Shown one piece after another: positions 50,818 through 60,696 of a stretch of DNA of 64,000 nucleotides; position 1 is the stretch's first letter, and the number at the start of each line of letters is the position of its first letter. This stretch comes from Mayamaea pseudoterrestris. Taxonomy: Eukaryota; Bacillariophyta; Bacillariophyceae; Sellaphorales; Sellaphoraceae. The stretch lies in assembly GCA_027923505.1 (NCBI GenBank), contig BROI01000002.1, positions 2,711,981 to 2,775,980 on the forward strand, in the 5' to 3' direction. A model generated the notes under the pieces. That model saw only the letters and a list, made by a program, of their open reading frames with translations. It had not been told where the DNA came from and ran no database searches. Position numbers and translations under genes: made by a program.

Positions 50818-52437
50818 TTACAAATCAGCTGTCTTTCTATACGATTTCGCCACTCCCATATCGATGAAATGTTTCGATCTGATGTGCGTTGCTTTGCGAA
50901 CGCGCTCTTGGAAGAAGGGATTGCTTCCGTTCTTGTACGACGGACAGTCAAAGCACCCTCTCTCCGGACAAGCAGAGCTTTTGCAGCACTTGTCCTTCAA
51001 ATAATGGTACCAGCTGCTCCTGTGACTAGCGTCACTCTCCCTGCGTTGTACATGAAGTGGCTTTCGCGCAACCGTGCCCCGTGCCTTGCTGCTGCCAAAG
51101 TGGCGATGGTCCTCTCGTCCATCACCTTCATCCCGAGCAGTCTCAAGTTCCTTTAACTCGTCGAATGATACGTCATGCATGCAGTCCACCGGACAAGCAG
51201 CAATGGCAGCCGCAATATCTGGACTTCGCGGACGCTGATCAAATGTACGCGCCCTTCCATCGTCGCTAAGTATTTCAAAACTACCAGGAGCGGCCAATGC
51301 GCAATTGGTACATCCAATGCACGAATCTTCGTCGATGAAGATAAACTCGCCGTCATTAATCCAAAGGGGTGTCTCTTTATCCGATGCCAGCTCCACGAGC
51401 TTGTGGCTACTCTTCTTGACGCGGTCATCTCCAAGTTTTTCGTAAACGAGGTCACATTCGTCCATGCTATTGTGTGAACTAAAGTGAGTTGTCGGCTCAT
51501 GAGTAAGCACCATCTCGAGCTGCATGCGTTCCCGTTCCACGTCCAACGGCGGAAGTATTCCATGATGTTTCAAGTCTCGCCAAACAGATTTCAGAGCATC
51601 GGAACGTCGCTTAACAATGTCCTCGGGAGAGTTGCATTCACTTTGTTTCTCACCAACAAGCGCTAGTAGATAAAGTCGCTTCAAGTCATCCAGCGTCAAG
51701 TATCCTGTTCCATACGAAGAGTAGGCTGCAAGGATACTCAGCACTCGCTGGTCATGGGGTCCAATCGCTTGCGCTGGCTGAAGGCACCGCTGAAACCAAG
51801 AGGCAACCGATTTAGCATCCATGACCTTGATCTTTTCGTCATTATTGCGCGTTGTGGCAGTTTTGGCGTGCGAGTCAAACATTTTGTTGACGCTGCGGTC
51901 TAGGAATTTGGAGGAAACCCACTGCTCACCGACAAACCGCTCCAGTAGTTGCGAAGGATGGAATCGCTCAGCATTCGTCAATGGAGGTAGAGCCCGTCCT
52001 TCCTGCACGAGCATGGATTGTGGTTGTTCATTGCAGCGAATCAATAGTGCAATTTCGTCGCCCATGTCGTCCTCAAAGGAAGCAGGTAGATTGTTCTTTT
52101 GGTGAATAGTCTCGCTAGAATCATTGTTATCTTCTTTATCATATAATATTGCATCCACTGTATCTTGTAGCCACTGTTCCTCGGCAGATGGAATCTTTTC
52201 TGGGCTGTCAACTTGATGAATGAGCCCAAAAGGGAGATTGTTGTCAGCACTTTCAGCCTTTGAAAGACCATTCCAATCATCTGTTATCGACCAGGAAGAC
52301 TCGCTAAATAGGCGAGTAGATGAGGAAGTGGGAAAGGATTGCGTTACGGCCTGTGATGGCATCCATCCGTCGATGCGTTCCGGCAGTAGAAGGAACAGGA
52401 CGAAGATTCCGTTGGTCGATGGAAAGCGACGATCCAT
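50818..52437 (-). CDS. [4Fe-4S] ferredoxin-like protein, probably plastid-targeted
   Basis: 539 aa, one exon. The N-terminus (GIFVLFLLLPERIDG, then WMPSQAV and a Ser/Thr-rich stretch) fits an ER signal followed by a transit peptide with an aromatic residue at +1. At about 370-425 is a single ferredoxin domain: FIDEDSCIGCTNCALAAPG, FEILSDDGRART and CPVDCMHDVS, enough Cys for one [4Fe-4S] cluster. Near 485-500 a second Cys group (DKCCKSSACPERGCFDCP) may bind metal. The 200 residues before the ferredoxin domain are helical (YLTLDDLKRLYLLALVGEK) and unfamiliar. Comparable C-terminal ferredoxin modules occur in plant plastid DnaJ-type proteins, but no J domain is present. An electron-transfer or assembly role is inferred. 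Confidence 0.75.
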   Translation of the reverse strand: MDRRFPSTNGIFVLFLLLPERIDGWMPSQAVTQSFPTSSSTRLFSESSWSITDDWNGLSKAESADNNLPFGLIHQVDSPEKIPSAEEQWLQDTVDAILYDKEDNNDSSETIHQKNNLPASFEDDMGDEIALLIRCNEQPQSMLVQEGRALPPLTNAERFHPSQLLERFVGEQWVSSKFLDRSVNKMFDSHAKTATTRNNDEKIKVMDAKSVASWFQRCLQPAQAIGPHDQRVLSILAAYSSYGTGYLTLDDLKRLYLLALVGEKQSECNSPEDIVKRRSDALKSVWRDLKHHGILPPLDVERERMQLEMVLTHEPTTHFSSHNSMDECDLVYEKLGDDRVKKSSHKLVELASDKETPLWINDGEFIFIDEDSCIGCTNCALAAPGSFEILSDDGRARTFDQRPRSPDIAAAIAACPVDCMHDVSFDELKELETARDEGDGREDHRHFGSSKARGTVARKPLHVQRRESDASHRSSWYHYLKDKCCKSSACPERGCFDCPSYKNGSNPFFQERVRKATHIRSKHFIDMGVAKSYRKTADL

Positions 52438-52722
52438 TTTGTTTAGTCAGTCGCTTTTTTGCAAATGCTTTTGTCTGCTTGAAGGTTCCAGTAAGTTGTA
52501 AAGTATGCGGGTCAACGCGAGAGGTGCCCGATTCAAAGAGAAGATTGATGTTTGTTGCTCGTGGGATCGATCCATCGAATCCGTGACGCCCATCGCCTTT
52601 TTAGTACCGTAAAGACTGTCGTAGCGTTACTCATGGGATGGCGTCGAGATCCATCCACCATGGCCATCCGGTATAGCATTCGCAAAAGTGTTCCCTCGCT
52701 CGCACACATTCATTGCTTCAAT

Positions 52723-53496
52723 ATGTGGAATCATGCCGCATGGACAATCATTGGGATCCTATCGCTTTTGAATGTCGCACATGGTTGGAGCTGTAGCAGC
52801 AAATTCGGGACGAAACGCAGCAAAAAAGCTATTGCAAACGACCGAGAATTTCATGCAACAATCTTTCAATCTACAACTCGGCTCGCCAGCACTCGGTCAT
52901 TTGTCCTCGACGATGACTATGAGGAGTATGGACAAGCTTCTTCGTCGTCAAGTTACGAGTCTCCCTCCGATCCTTCCGACACGTACTCCATGTCAGATTC
53001 CGATCTTGAAGCACACATGGGACCATGGGACGAAGGAGTCGCCAAGTTTAACACGATTCACTTGACCGGACGCATTGGTAACGACCCCGAGCCGCGTTAC
53101 TTTGACGATGGCAAGGTGGTTGTCAATCTATCACTAGCGACCAATCGCAAGTACCATTCGCTGGAACGACAAGCAAGCAACCTTCAATGGGGCCAAGAGG
53201 AAACGGACTGGTATGCCTTGGAGATATGGGGAAGCACTGCCGAGTTTGTGTCCAAGTATGTTGATCGAGGGACGCATGTTAGTGTAATCGGAAGCTTGCA
53301 GATTGACGAGTGGACGGATAGGGCGACTGGCGAATTGAGAAACAAGGCAAAAATAATTGTTCGAGACTTTGATATACTGGAAAGCAAAGACGAAGCGGAA
53401 GCTCGACGAAGTCGGTCGGGTAATAGTGGTGGCAAGTCGTACAATGATCGAAGCGATGGCGGGCCAAGTTCTGCTGGTTCTGGTGATTTCTTTTGA
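52723..53496 (+). CDS. SSB: Single-stranded DNA-binding protein, probably organellar
   Basis: 257 aa from ATG 52723. The frame is open further upstream, with in-frame ATGs at 52633 and 52660 (the latter in a good context, CCACCATGG). I chose 52723 because it gives a textbook signal peptide (MWNHAAWTIIGILSLLNVAHG) with W at +1, as for diatom plastid import. The OB fold follows: FNTIHLTGRIGNDPEPRYF, KVVVNLSLATNRKYH, WYALEIWGSTAEFVSKYVD and GTHVSVIGSLQIDEWTDR. The C-terminus is Gly/Ser-rich and ends GSGDFF, like the acidic tip by which bacterial SSBs recruit partners. It protects ssDNA during organelle replication. Plastid location is an inference; mitochondrion is the alternative. Start uncertain. 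Confidence 0.82.
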   Translation: MWNHAAWTIIGILSLLNVAHGWSCSSKFGTKRSKKAIANDREFHATIFQSTTRLASTRSFVLDDDYEEYGQASSSSSYESPSDPSDTYSMSDSDLEAHMGPWDEGVAKFNTIHLTGRIGNDPEPRYFDDGKVVVNLSLATNRKYHSLERQASNLQWGQEETDWYALEIWGSTAEFVSKYVDRGTHVSVIGSLQIDEWTDRATGELRNKAKIIVRDFDILESKDEAEARRSRSGNSGGKSYNDRSDGGPSSAGSGDFF

Positions 53497-54073
53497 AGAA
53501 AGGGAGAGCTCGGTGCATTTCCTCATTGGCCGACGTATACAGTATCTGAGTCCATTCTGCATTGTTTGTAAACATTTTGGTGCCAGACTACCGTTGGGTA
53601 CTAGATATTCATACTAGAACTACAGTCTATCATAGGTTTTCCAACACAGTACGTACCGTGCGTAGATGCGTACTGTACATATGATAGAGACCTTGTTCAA
53701 GAGAGGCGATTGCATCGCAACGGCACTAAAATCTTTGTCGACGCACGGGAAGGTGTGACGAGCGCGGCGAAATTGAACTGCTGCTGCTGTAACTGCGAAG
53801 CAGCGAAGGAATGGGCTTCTTGCAAGTCTTGTCGGCAGCCGAGCTTTCAGCAAGAGCAAGATAAGCTTGCGCAGCCATATCGTTGACAAGTTCATATCGA
53901 GAGAATCTTTGTTGCTAGAAATCAGGCGGAGTGAAGGAGTACTTCTTCGAGCCTCGAGCGTTCCAACAACCGATAGTTTTTCGAACAGCATCGTAGTTCA
54001 AGTTCGTCAAACTTGTGCAAAAGTGCCTGTCAGTCACATCAACTTACTTGTACGCTTAATACATTGGAGCACG
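53497..54073. other. Spacer with short inverted sequence, no gene recognised
   Basis: Between two plus-strand genes. Contains CAGTACGTACCGTGCG and GCGTACTGTACATATG near 53646-53684, partly self-complementary. Open frames here (one runs into the next gene from 53867) lack protein-like features. Confidence 0.35.
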
Positions 54074-55018
54074 ATGCCGGCAAGTAGTGAGAAGGCTGTA
54101 GCGGCGCCAGATTTACAAACAGATGCACATCGCAAGAACGACGATGGAAACGGAAAGCAACAATTGCGCGCGCCCCAGACCAGCAACGCCAAAATACGAC
54201 AAAATGTAAATAGAGGTTCTTCCTCCTTGTCATCCAACGGAGTTAATAGACACCAGGAGCACAATGAAGATGATAATGCCCAAATTTTTCAAATGCAAAA
54301 TTACTCCAACTACGCCAACAATATGGCTGCTGCTGCCGCCACAAATACCTCCAACACCAGCCCCAAGCAACCGACGCCACTCTTTGAACGACTAGTCACA
54401 GAAGAAGTGCAAGAGATCAAAGCATATGCGCGGATCATTGAAAGCCAGCAGCGACGATTGGTTGAACTGGAACGCGTGCACGGAGACTTGGAGGCTCGAC
54501 TAGAATCGGAAAGCAACCGACGCAAGGAACTGGAGAAAACACTGGAGTCGCGAGAACGAGAATGGGCAAACAGATTCGACGAGCTTTCAAAAGACAGGGA
54601 TCATTGGAAAGGAGTCGTGCAGGTTGAGCAGACGAAGAATTCCAGGTTGATTGATCAAGTGGTGCGAAAAGACCAAGACATTCATCGCATGCTGCAGCGT
54701 AAGGTAAGCAAGATTGATCCAATGGGCTTCGTCTGTAAGCGAGTATTATCTGTCTTTGCACTGCATGTCTCAACGTTGTGTTTGGCGCGTTTATAGTACG
54801 ACCATGAACCCATTCGAGGGTCCACGCGCAACGTTCGTCAGCAGCAGCCAACGACTGATCGAGGCGAACGAACTGCCGCTTCCGCTTCGAGATCACCCGA
54901 GTCGCGGCTGCATCGGCATCACAAGAGTCCTCATGAAATTTTGGCAGCCAGTGGATCGGCGGAAAAGGTTCGGCTACGGAATGTTAAATCGCTTCTGAAT
55001 GATTTTTTCGGCATGTAA
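54074..55018 (+). CDS. Coiled-coil protein of unknown function
   Basis: Two exons: 54074-54703 and 54797-55018 (93-bp intron, phase 0), 283 aa from ATG 54074. The first 95 residues are polar and disordered with Asn/Ala runs. Residues about 105-205 form one long coiled coil (EVQEIKAYARIIESQQRRLV, ELERVHGDLEARLESESNRR, LEKTLESREREWANRFDEL). Exon 2 adds a Ser/Arg/His-rich segment and ends in VKSLLNDFFGM, a short amphipathic helix. The frame continues upstream to 53867, but that part is not protein-like. No enzyme motif; a scaffold or structural role is a guess. Confidence 0.65.
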
Positions 55019-55345
55019 AGTGGACAGCGGACTATGTATCTTTGTTGTTTTCGATCTTGATTAGTAAAATGTTTAAATTTGCGGTGAAGGTCTTTGCTTT
55101 TTAGTACGTGTTACGCTGTACTGCAGAATATGTTCTTGTAGCGCTGCTTGAGGTTGCAACTTTCTATCTACGCTCGTCCATGCACAACAGTAGATCAATC
55201 TCCGTCGAGTGAGATTAATAAGTACTCGAATAGCACGGACATAAATGTAACTCCCAATTAAATAATGATATACGGTAGTCTACTAGCGTAAGCCCCATGA
55301 GTAAACGCGCAAATCGTCTGCGCGAACTCATTGGGCAGGCCCCCT
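55019..55345. other. Convergent 3' spacer
   Basis: AT-rich sequence between the coiled-coil gene (plus) and the NF-YC gene (minus). No gene recognised. Confidence 0.4.
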
Positions 55346-56407
55346 CTATGGATTGGACCATTGCGATGGCTGTTGGTCCGATTGATGCTGCTGCTGTTGT
55401 TGTAGCTGCATCCTGCTTGCAGCTGCTATTGCTTGTTGCTGCGCTTGAGCTAGCTGTTGTAAAGATGGCTGTTGCTGCGCTCCGTTATTATGGTTCTGTT
55501 GCTGTTGACCATTGGTGTTGTCAATATGAGCAGTCAAGTTTGGTAGCTGGGCGGGATAGCCAAGCTGCATGAGCTGTTCAGGATTTAATTGTTGGTGATG
55601 TTGCTCCAGTATGGCGTTGAAGTCAACCTGGCTAGGTGCCCCGCTAGTTATATTTCCTGCATGTTGAAGCATGGCCGCAGGCAAGTTGATATTCATCTGA
55701 CCTGGCGGTATGCCAAAGTTTTGCACAACTAATGCTTGGCCCACTTGTGACATGTCTACCGGTACAGCATTAGGTGCTGGTAGACGATGTGTGGCGACAC
55801 GCGGGATAATGTCTATTAGAAAGTCGTACACGTCACTTTCGCCGACGGCTGCGTGTATGTCTTGTCGCTGCAACGTCCTCCGTCGATTCCTTGCTGTATG
55901 CTGCCAAGCTCTAACGGATAGCTCTCGGATGAGAAGCTCACAAGCTTTGCTCATCACCAGCGGTGCTTCGGCCGAAATCATGAACTTGATGGATGTTTTC
56001 TCGTTTGGATCGATCCCTTGTTGTATACAACGATCCTTCTCCATTTCTTGCATTACAAACTCCTCGCTTTTCATAATCTTCTTGATCCGAGCCAAAGGTA
56101 AAGCTTGTATCTTCCAGTTTTCCGCCTCTGCCGACAAGGAAATTATACGGAAAACAAGCAATGTGTGAGCCAAACTATCCTTGGATAAAGTGGAATGACG
56201 ACTGTCGGAGGGCACATCAGGGTCGACCATCGAGTACATACCTGGTGCAATGTAATTTATATCATGAGTCGCCTTTGACCACATGTCGTCTAAAAGATTT
56301 TCTAATTCGCCGTTTTGATTCTGCTGGGGCGCTTGAGCAGCAACTTGACCCTCATTGGCAGAGCCGGAAGCGTTCCCACCTGCGTGGCCTCTGGCTCTGG
56401 AACTCAT
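55346..56407 (-). CDS. NF-YC/HAP5 CCAAT-binding factor subunit
   Basis: ATG 56407. The continuous frame is 353 aa, but a 114-nt GT-AG intron (56241-56128) is likely. Removing it keeps frame and joins HDINYIAP to EAENWKIQALPLARIKKIMK, deleting a segment that interrupts the family pattern (315 aa). The histone-fold core is clear: LPLARIKKIMKSEE, SAEAPLVMSKACELLIRELS, RAWQHTARNRRRTLQRQDI and YDFLIDIIPR. About 24 extra residues (MEKDRCIQQG, DPNEKTSIK) sit before FMISAEAP and read as coding. The C-terminal half is Gln-rich, typical of activation domains. NF-YC pairs with NF-YB, and with NF-YA binds CCAAT boxes. Confidence 0.88.
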   Translation of the reverse strand: MSSRARGHAGGNASGSANEGQVAAQAPQQNQNGELENLLDDMWSKATHDINYIAPGMYSMVDPDVPSDSRHSTLSKDSLAHTLLVFRIISLSAEAENWKIQALPLARIKKIMKSEEFVMQEMEKDRCIQQGIDPNEKTSIKFMISAEAPLVMSKACELLIRELSVRAWQHTARNRRRTLQRQDIHAAVGESDVYDFLIDIIPRVATHRLPAPNAVPVDMSQVGQALVVQNFGIPPGQMNINLPAAMLQHAGNITSGAPSQVDFNAILEQHHQQLNPEQLMQLGYPAQLPNLTAHIDNTNGQQQQNHNNGAQQQPSLQQLAQAQQQAIAAASRMQLQQQQQHQSDQQPSQWSNP

Positions 56408-57051
56408 AGCACAAGCCGAGGGGTGGCAAATGGACTCCAGACAGACTTTGACTAGTAGTATCTACTCTCAATACTTTTACGAGAGATAGTGGAGTAATTC
56501 GAAAATGTTAGCATCAATTCATCGCCAGCCAAATGATCGCAATCTGTGGCAGAGGAGAAGACGATGGCCGGACATTTTTGATGAACTTCATCGTGCGTTT
56601 GTCGCCACGGCAAAACCGCTGCGTTTCTCGGTGAGAACCGATACGATGCTCTAGCTACCTGCCCAAAATGATGTGCATTTCATACTGTACCGCAGTGTAG
56701 TACAGAAGCAGCAAGATGGCTGTTAATGTTCCATTTATCTGCCCTCACTTGTCACCATGGAACCCACTATTTTTCTTATTAGAGTGTAAGACAAGTTTCA
56801 TGGACGGAAGGTGGTGCGATGGAGCTTTGTTCCATGGTTGCTTCGACCATCTTTTGCGTTATCGTCTCACCTCGCTGACTGCAGCTGATCGAGTCGGCAC
56901 AAACTAAAGTTTCTCAAAGTCGATAACGATTTGCAAAAGGTACTACTATCTGTACAGTAAGCTAACGCACATCCGCCGATGCCTCGCTGGGAGTGCTAAT
57001 CGACCGCGATGATACTACAGACAACTCACCATCCAAGCATCATCTCGAAGG
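56408..57051. other. Spacer, only small unsupported frames
   Basis: Holds the NF-YC promoter. A 49-codon ATG frame (about 56504-56653) and a 63-codon frame (56716-56907) are present without homology. I do not call them genes. Confidence 0.4.
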
Positions 57052-57774
57052 TTACCACCGCTTGAAATGCTTGCTTGTCTCATGAAAATTCTTATCCAGC
57101 ATTTCAGGCGGAACGCCGAATCTGCTAAATATCTTGACCGAAAAGTGACGAAAGTAAACGTGTCTGCCAAACAAGGTACCGACGCAAACCAACATGACTC
57201 CATAGATGGGCGACATGACAATGAGAGAACATATCCTATACGCCCAAGGACCATCCTTCATGGAACCTTCCAAGCCAAGCACATCTTTGACGGCTGGGCG
57301 AACCAACTTTTAGGTGTGACGACAGCGAAAACGAATTAGTGAGATGACACAAGTGACGACGAGAAATTCCCTCATAAACAGGCAATAACCAATCCAAGCG
57401 ACATAGTATCGTACCATCATTGTTGAAGATCCTGTAATTGCAAAGACTGTACATATCAGGGCAACTTCTCTATACCATGCAAAAGTGTTTCGCTGCGGCA
57501 TAGGTTTCGGACCAAGGAATCGCTGCAGCCACGTCGGCTGACCTCCTGTATCTGTCGGCGTCTTTGTCACTGCTTGCGGTTCTACCTTTGGTGTCTGTTT
57601 TGATGAGTCCATAGTCAAACGGCGGATCCTTGTCGTTGCACTGCGCAGCGACAATTCTTCACTGGGCCGCACGATTCGTGCCGAGAAAATTGGTCGGTGA
57701 GCGACGCCAAGACGGTTTATAATAGTCATGCTACTAAGGCTGCGAGCTGCTAGTTTAGACGTCCTTCTAAACAT
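57052..57774 (-). CDS. Small mitochondrial membrane protein, DUF6787-like
   Basis: Two exons: 57774-57415 and 57306-57052 (108-bp intron, phase 0), 204 aa. The N-terminus (MFRRTSKLAARSLSSM) is a typical mitochondrial presequence: basic, Ser-rich, no acids. The mature part has FAWYREVALICTVFAITGSS, then MKDGPWAYRICSLIVMSPIY and GTLFGRHVYFRHFSVKIFSR, two membrane helices around a conserved GPW(A/S)YR loop. I associate this pattern with the uncharacterised DUF6787 group from memory and cannot verify it. Function unknown. Confidence 0.7.
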
Positions 57775-58088
57775 GGTGATTGACCTTGATTTTGATTTGA
57801 CACTACAAAGAAGAGTGACTCGTTTGTTGGCTGCGATTTTAAAAAAATGGAGCTGAGCTCTCGTGTCGCATCATCAATGGAACGATCCATAGTCGTACGA
57901 CTCGTACGTAGCTCGACCTACCCATCGTTACGTTATAATCACGACCAAACTATAGGCCTTGTTAAGCAACATGCATCTTTATTTACAACCAATTCTATGT
58001 GTAAATCATGTGAAGGAACTTGAGGAATGATACATCATCTGTGTATGTGTGTATGTAGTGGGGAAGGATGTCGTGTGTGTCTGTGTCG
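57775..58088. other. Spacer with GTGT microrepeats
   Basis: Between two minus-strand genes. It includes a TGTGTATGTGTGTATGT tract near 58041-58056. No gene recognised. Confidence 0.4.
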
Positions 58089-58586
58089 TTACTGAAACTC
58101 AGAGTCTGCGTTGGTGATCGTCACTTGAACTGGATGGGCTCGTTTAATGCCAAGATATGCCATCACATCAAACGGCTGATCATTAGGAAAGCGTTTAAAT
58201 TCTTCCGGAATCAAGCAGTCTTCGCAGTCAGCTCCACATGATGAAAGATCGCCCTCGACCGCAATAGACTCCTCGTACTGTTCCAATAGCCCCAATAGCG
58301 AGAGATCATCCACGACAAACGATTCTTTTAGCGCAATTCGTTCTCCATCCTGATTGAATAACAAATCAAAGACTGACTGCCCCGAAGGAGGAAGTGTGTA
58401 GGTGTGTTCGAGGGCCATTACTCCGCGACATCGATTCTCGTCCTCATCACGTTCCGAGGCAGTGTTCCTGATAGCTGTTGATGACGATGATCCATGAAAT
58501 GAATAGGCTGGCTCAATGCGTGGTCCAAAAGCGCTAACGCAGGTGACCGACGATAAGGCAAGCAAGACGGTGCTCCTCTTCATCAT
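58089..58586 (-). CDS. Small plastid-targeted protein, paralog A
   Basis: 165 aa from ATG 58586, chosen because MMKRSTVLLALSSVTCVSAFGP is a signal peptide with the diatom plastid motif (SAF at the cleavage site). In-frame ATG 58616 upstream gives a weaker signal. The mature protein is acidic. Near its C-terminus it has CGADCEDCLIPEEFKRFP, then DVMAYLGIKRAHPVQV. The ending DVMxxLGxKRA is shared with the next gene (59114-59602), so the two are tandem paralogs. Three Cys in the CxxxCxxC arrangement could bind metal or form disulfides. Function unknown. Confidence 0.7.
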   Translation of the reverse strand: MMKRSTVLLALSSVTCVSAFGPRIEPAYSFHGSSSSTAIRNTASERDEDENRCRGVMALEHTYTLPPSGQSVFDLLFNQDGERIALKESFVVDDLSLLGLLEQYEESIAVEGDLSSCGADCEDCLIPEEFKRFPNDQPFDVMAYLGIKRAHPVQVTITNADSEFQ

Positions 58587-59113
58587 GGTCGATTTATGCG
58601 TCTTCCGGAAGAACATGGCGCGAACTGCCCGCGTCAACGAGGTGTCAAGACCCGGAGGATGCTACCTCGCCGTTACATCATAGCGAACCTAGCGCTGGGA
58701 AAGTTAGCATGTGGCCACGATAGCTTTGTTCTTTCCATTTCAGGAGCCTCGCGATGGACAAACGAGCGATACATGCCTTGTCGAGGCGTGCAATAGCATG
58801 GGAGCTCACGAATGACCTGTATATACCAACAGATGCACCATTCACCCATGGAATCACTTTGCGTTGAGGCTGCTCTTCGCAGCAAATTTTGGAAGTTGGA
58901 TCCATTCTGCGGCAAGATTCGATTGTTATACGAAAGATGTTCGAGCGCGGCTAATGGAACGATAGGCTGGAAGCGCGCGGTGCGACCGACCGTTTCCTAA
59001 ACGACTCAGGTCGCTGATGGACTCTCTACAAATATGATCTCACTACTTGATATCAATCATACTCTATAATCAATCCTATCTTATTCCTATACATATGCGT
59101 AATCATTTACTAT
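58587..59113. other. Spacer between the two plastid-protein paralogs
   Basis: No convincing gene; small overlapping frames on both strands have no protein-like pattern. Likely promoter of paralog A and 3' UTR of paralog B. Confidence 0.4.
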
Positions 59114-59602
59114 CTAGGGCATCTTGTCATTCGCGTGATGAGCCTTCAGCGAGTCCGCGCGTTTAAGACCCAGAAACGACATTACATCAACGTCGTCAAC
59201 CCCGCCGTCTCGGTATTCCGCCGGCGTCTGCAACTTTTCAGGCATGTCACAGTCCTGCAAATTTAATAATGTTTGAGCAAAGTCAGTCGAGATGCATCAT
59301 GATTTGAAGTTGGCGTCGACACTGTTGCAGCACTTGAACCTTGGATCCAAAATCAGTGGACGTACCTCGATACCAGCCGCGCATGGCATGCCCTTGATCC
59401 ACTTGCTCGCAACGAATCCTGCAGCAGCTATATTGCTCATGCTACAATCATCATCGTAAATGTCTTGCCAACATGGATTGTCAGTCATTCCTTCCGGTAC
59501 GGTTGAGCGGAGACTCGTCACAAACGCAAGTTGCGAGGAGAGCGGATGAAAGGCGAGGCAACATGGAACAAGGAAGAGTGCCAGAATGCTTGTTACTTTC
59601 AT
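59114..59602 (-). CDS. Small plastid-targeted protein, paralog B
   Basis: Two exons: 59602-59366 and 59254-59114 (111-bp intron, phase 0), 125 aa. MKVTSILALFLVPCCLAFHP is a signal peptide with LAF at the expected cleavage site. The mature part has DNPCWQDIYDDDCSMSN, ASKWIKGMPCAAGIE, then, across the splice, DCDMPEKLQTPAEY and DVDVMSFLGLKRADS. The last motif matches paralog A (DVMAYLGIKRAHP), and both have a Cys pair a few residues before a PE dipeptide. Paralog A has no intron. No known family; an assembly or adaptor role in the plastid would be a guess. Confidence 0.7.
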
Positions 59603-59755
59603 TGTGCTAGCGTTGATTGGTATCAAAATAAGGAGGTACGGACAGCTTTTGCTTCGGCTGCTGCTTTCAGCTTTGTAGCGTAGCGGTGTGGCGACGTGAC
59701 TTCGCTTCGCAGGATCATGGATCATGCGAGGTGCCACTGCAGCCAAAAGGCTTCA

Positions 59756-60285
59756 CAGTGGTGGTCACCATAACCTGCACAACTTTAGAATCGATAATTA
59801 GGGATTTCATCATATAGTACTTAACGATACGAGTCAGGAATGACCCTCATTACCTCGGCAACCTCATGGTATCGATAGATAGATATGATTCAAGGTACCA
59901 ATTTGTGGTTTTCGGTTGACATGATGCGACATCTGGGACCTGATTTACATCATTTCATCATTACATCAGCACCTTGAGGGTTTATACAAATGGATCGTCA
60001 TGTTTGTAGCTTTTCAGCACTTGTCGTTCCTTGGTTATTGCTGGTTGGTGAATCGGTACAATTTTAGCGATGCGAAACACGCTTGTGAAAAGTGGCGGAA
60101 CGAGTCCCGCTTGCAAAAATCCTGCACAACAGCTGGCGCACCTCTAGATGTGCCGAAGCGATTCTTGCGAAACTTGGCCACCATATTCTTTAAGCCTAGC
60201 TCTATCCATTGCTAGGTTTATAGGAGAAAATATCATTGGCTTCGGGACTTATGTCCGTTTGTGCAGGTTATGGTGACCACCACTG
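59756..60285. mobile_element. 530-bp MITE-like element with 27-bp terminal inverted repeats
   Basis: 59756-59782 starts CAGTGGTGGTCACCATAACC, and its exact reverse complement is 60259-60285 (27 of 27 bases). Both outer flanks are TCA (59753-59755 and 60286-60288), a 3-bp target duplication as made by PIF/Harbinger- or CACTA-type transposases. The interior has no transposase; the best frame is 71 codons (60000-60215). It is therefore a non-autonomous DNA transposon, family unproven. Confidence 0.82.
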
Positions 60286-60387
60286 TCAGATCTTGCATGC
60301 TTCTCCGCACATTCTGTGGATTTACTATCCAGTTTAGTGTACGTCGTACAGCCGGCAATACCCAATCGCAGGCTTTTCACAAAGAAA

Positions 60388-60549
60388 ATGACACCTGCCT
60401 TTGAAATGTCGCATCACGATCGCACCACCAAACGACGACAGAAACGCGCATCGCGCAAACGTCGCTCATCGATCAAACTGTTGAGCATGGATGAGAACCC
60501 AAACCGAAGCGGCAGCGGTGACGTCACGAAGACGGTCACATTTAAGTAA
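60388..60549 (+). other. Short basic reading frame beside the third copia element
   Basis: 53 codons from ATG 60388, rich in Arg/Lys (TTKRRQKRASRKRRSS), ending VTKTVTFK then TAA. The last codons AAG-TAAG resemble a splice donor, so this could be a first exon whose partner was displaced by the copia insertion. It could equally be chance. Confidence 0.25.
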
Positions 60550-60696
60550 GCGCGGTAAGCGGCAACCGAAGGAGTGGATCGAGGACGATCACTTCTTGGA
60601 GAAAATAAGTAAAGTGGTTTTATTGACTCTGTCTGCTAATCAGTGTGCCAAGGCGCGTTAAATCCAACATTTTCTCCAAGAAGCGAGTGAAAAGAC

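Noticed and set aside
53867-54073. Longer N-terminus for the coiled-coil gene
   Set aside because: The 69 extra residues are not protein-like, and ATG 54074 begins a typical low-complexity N-terminus.
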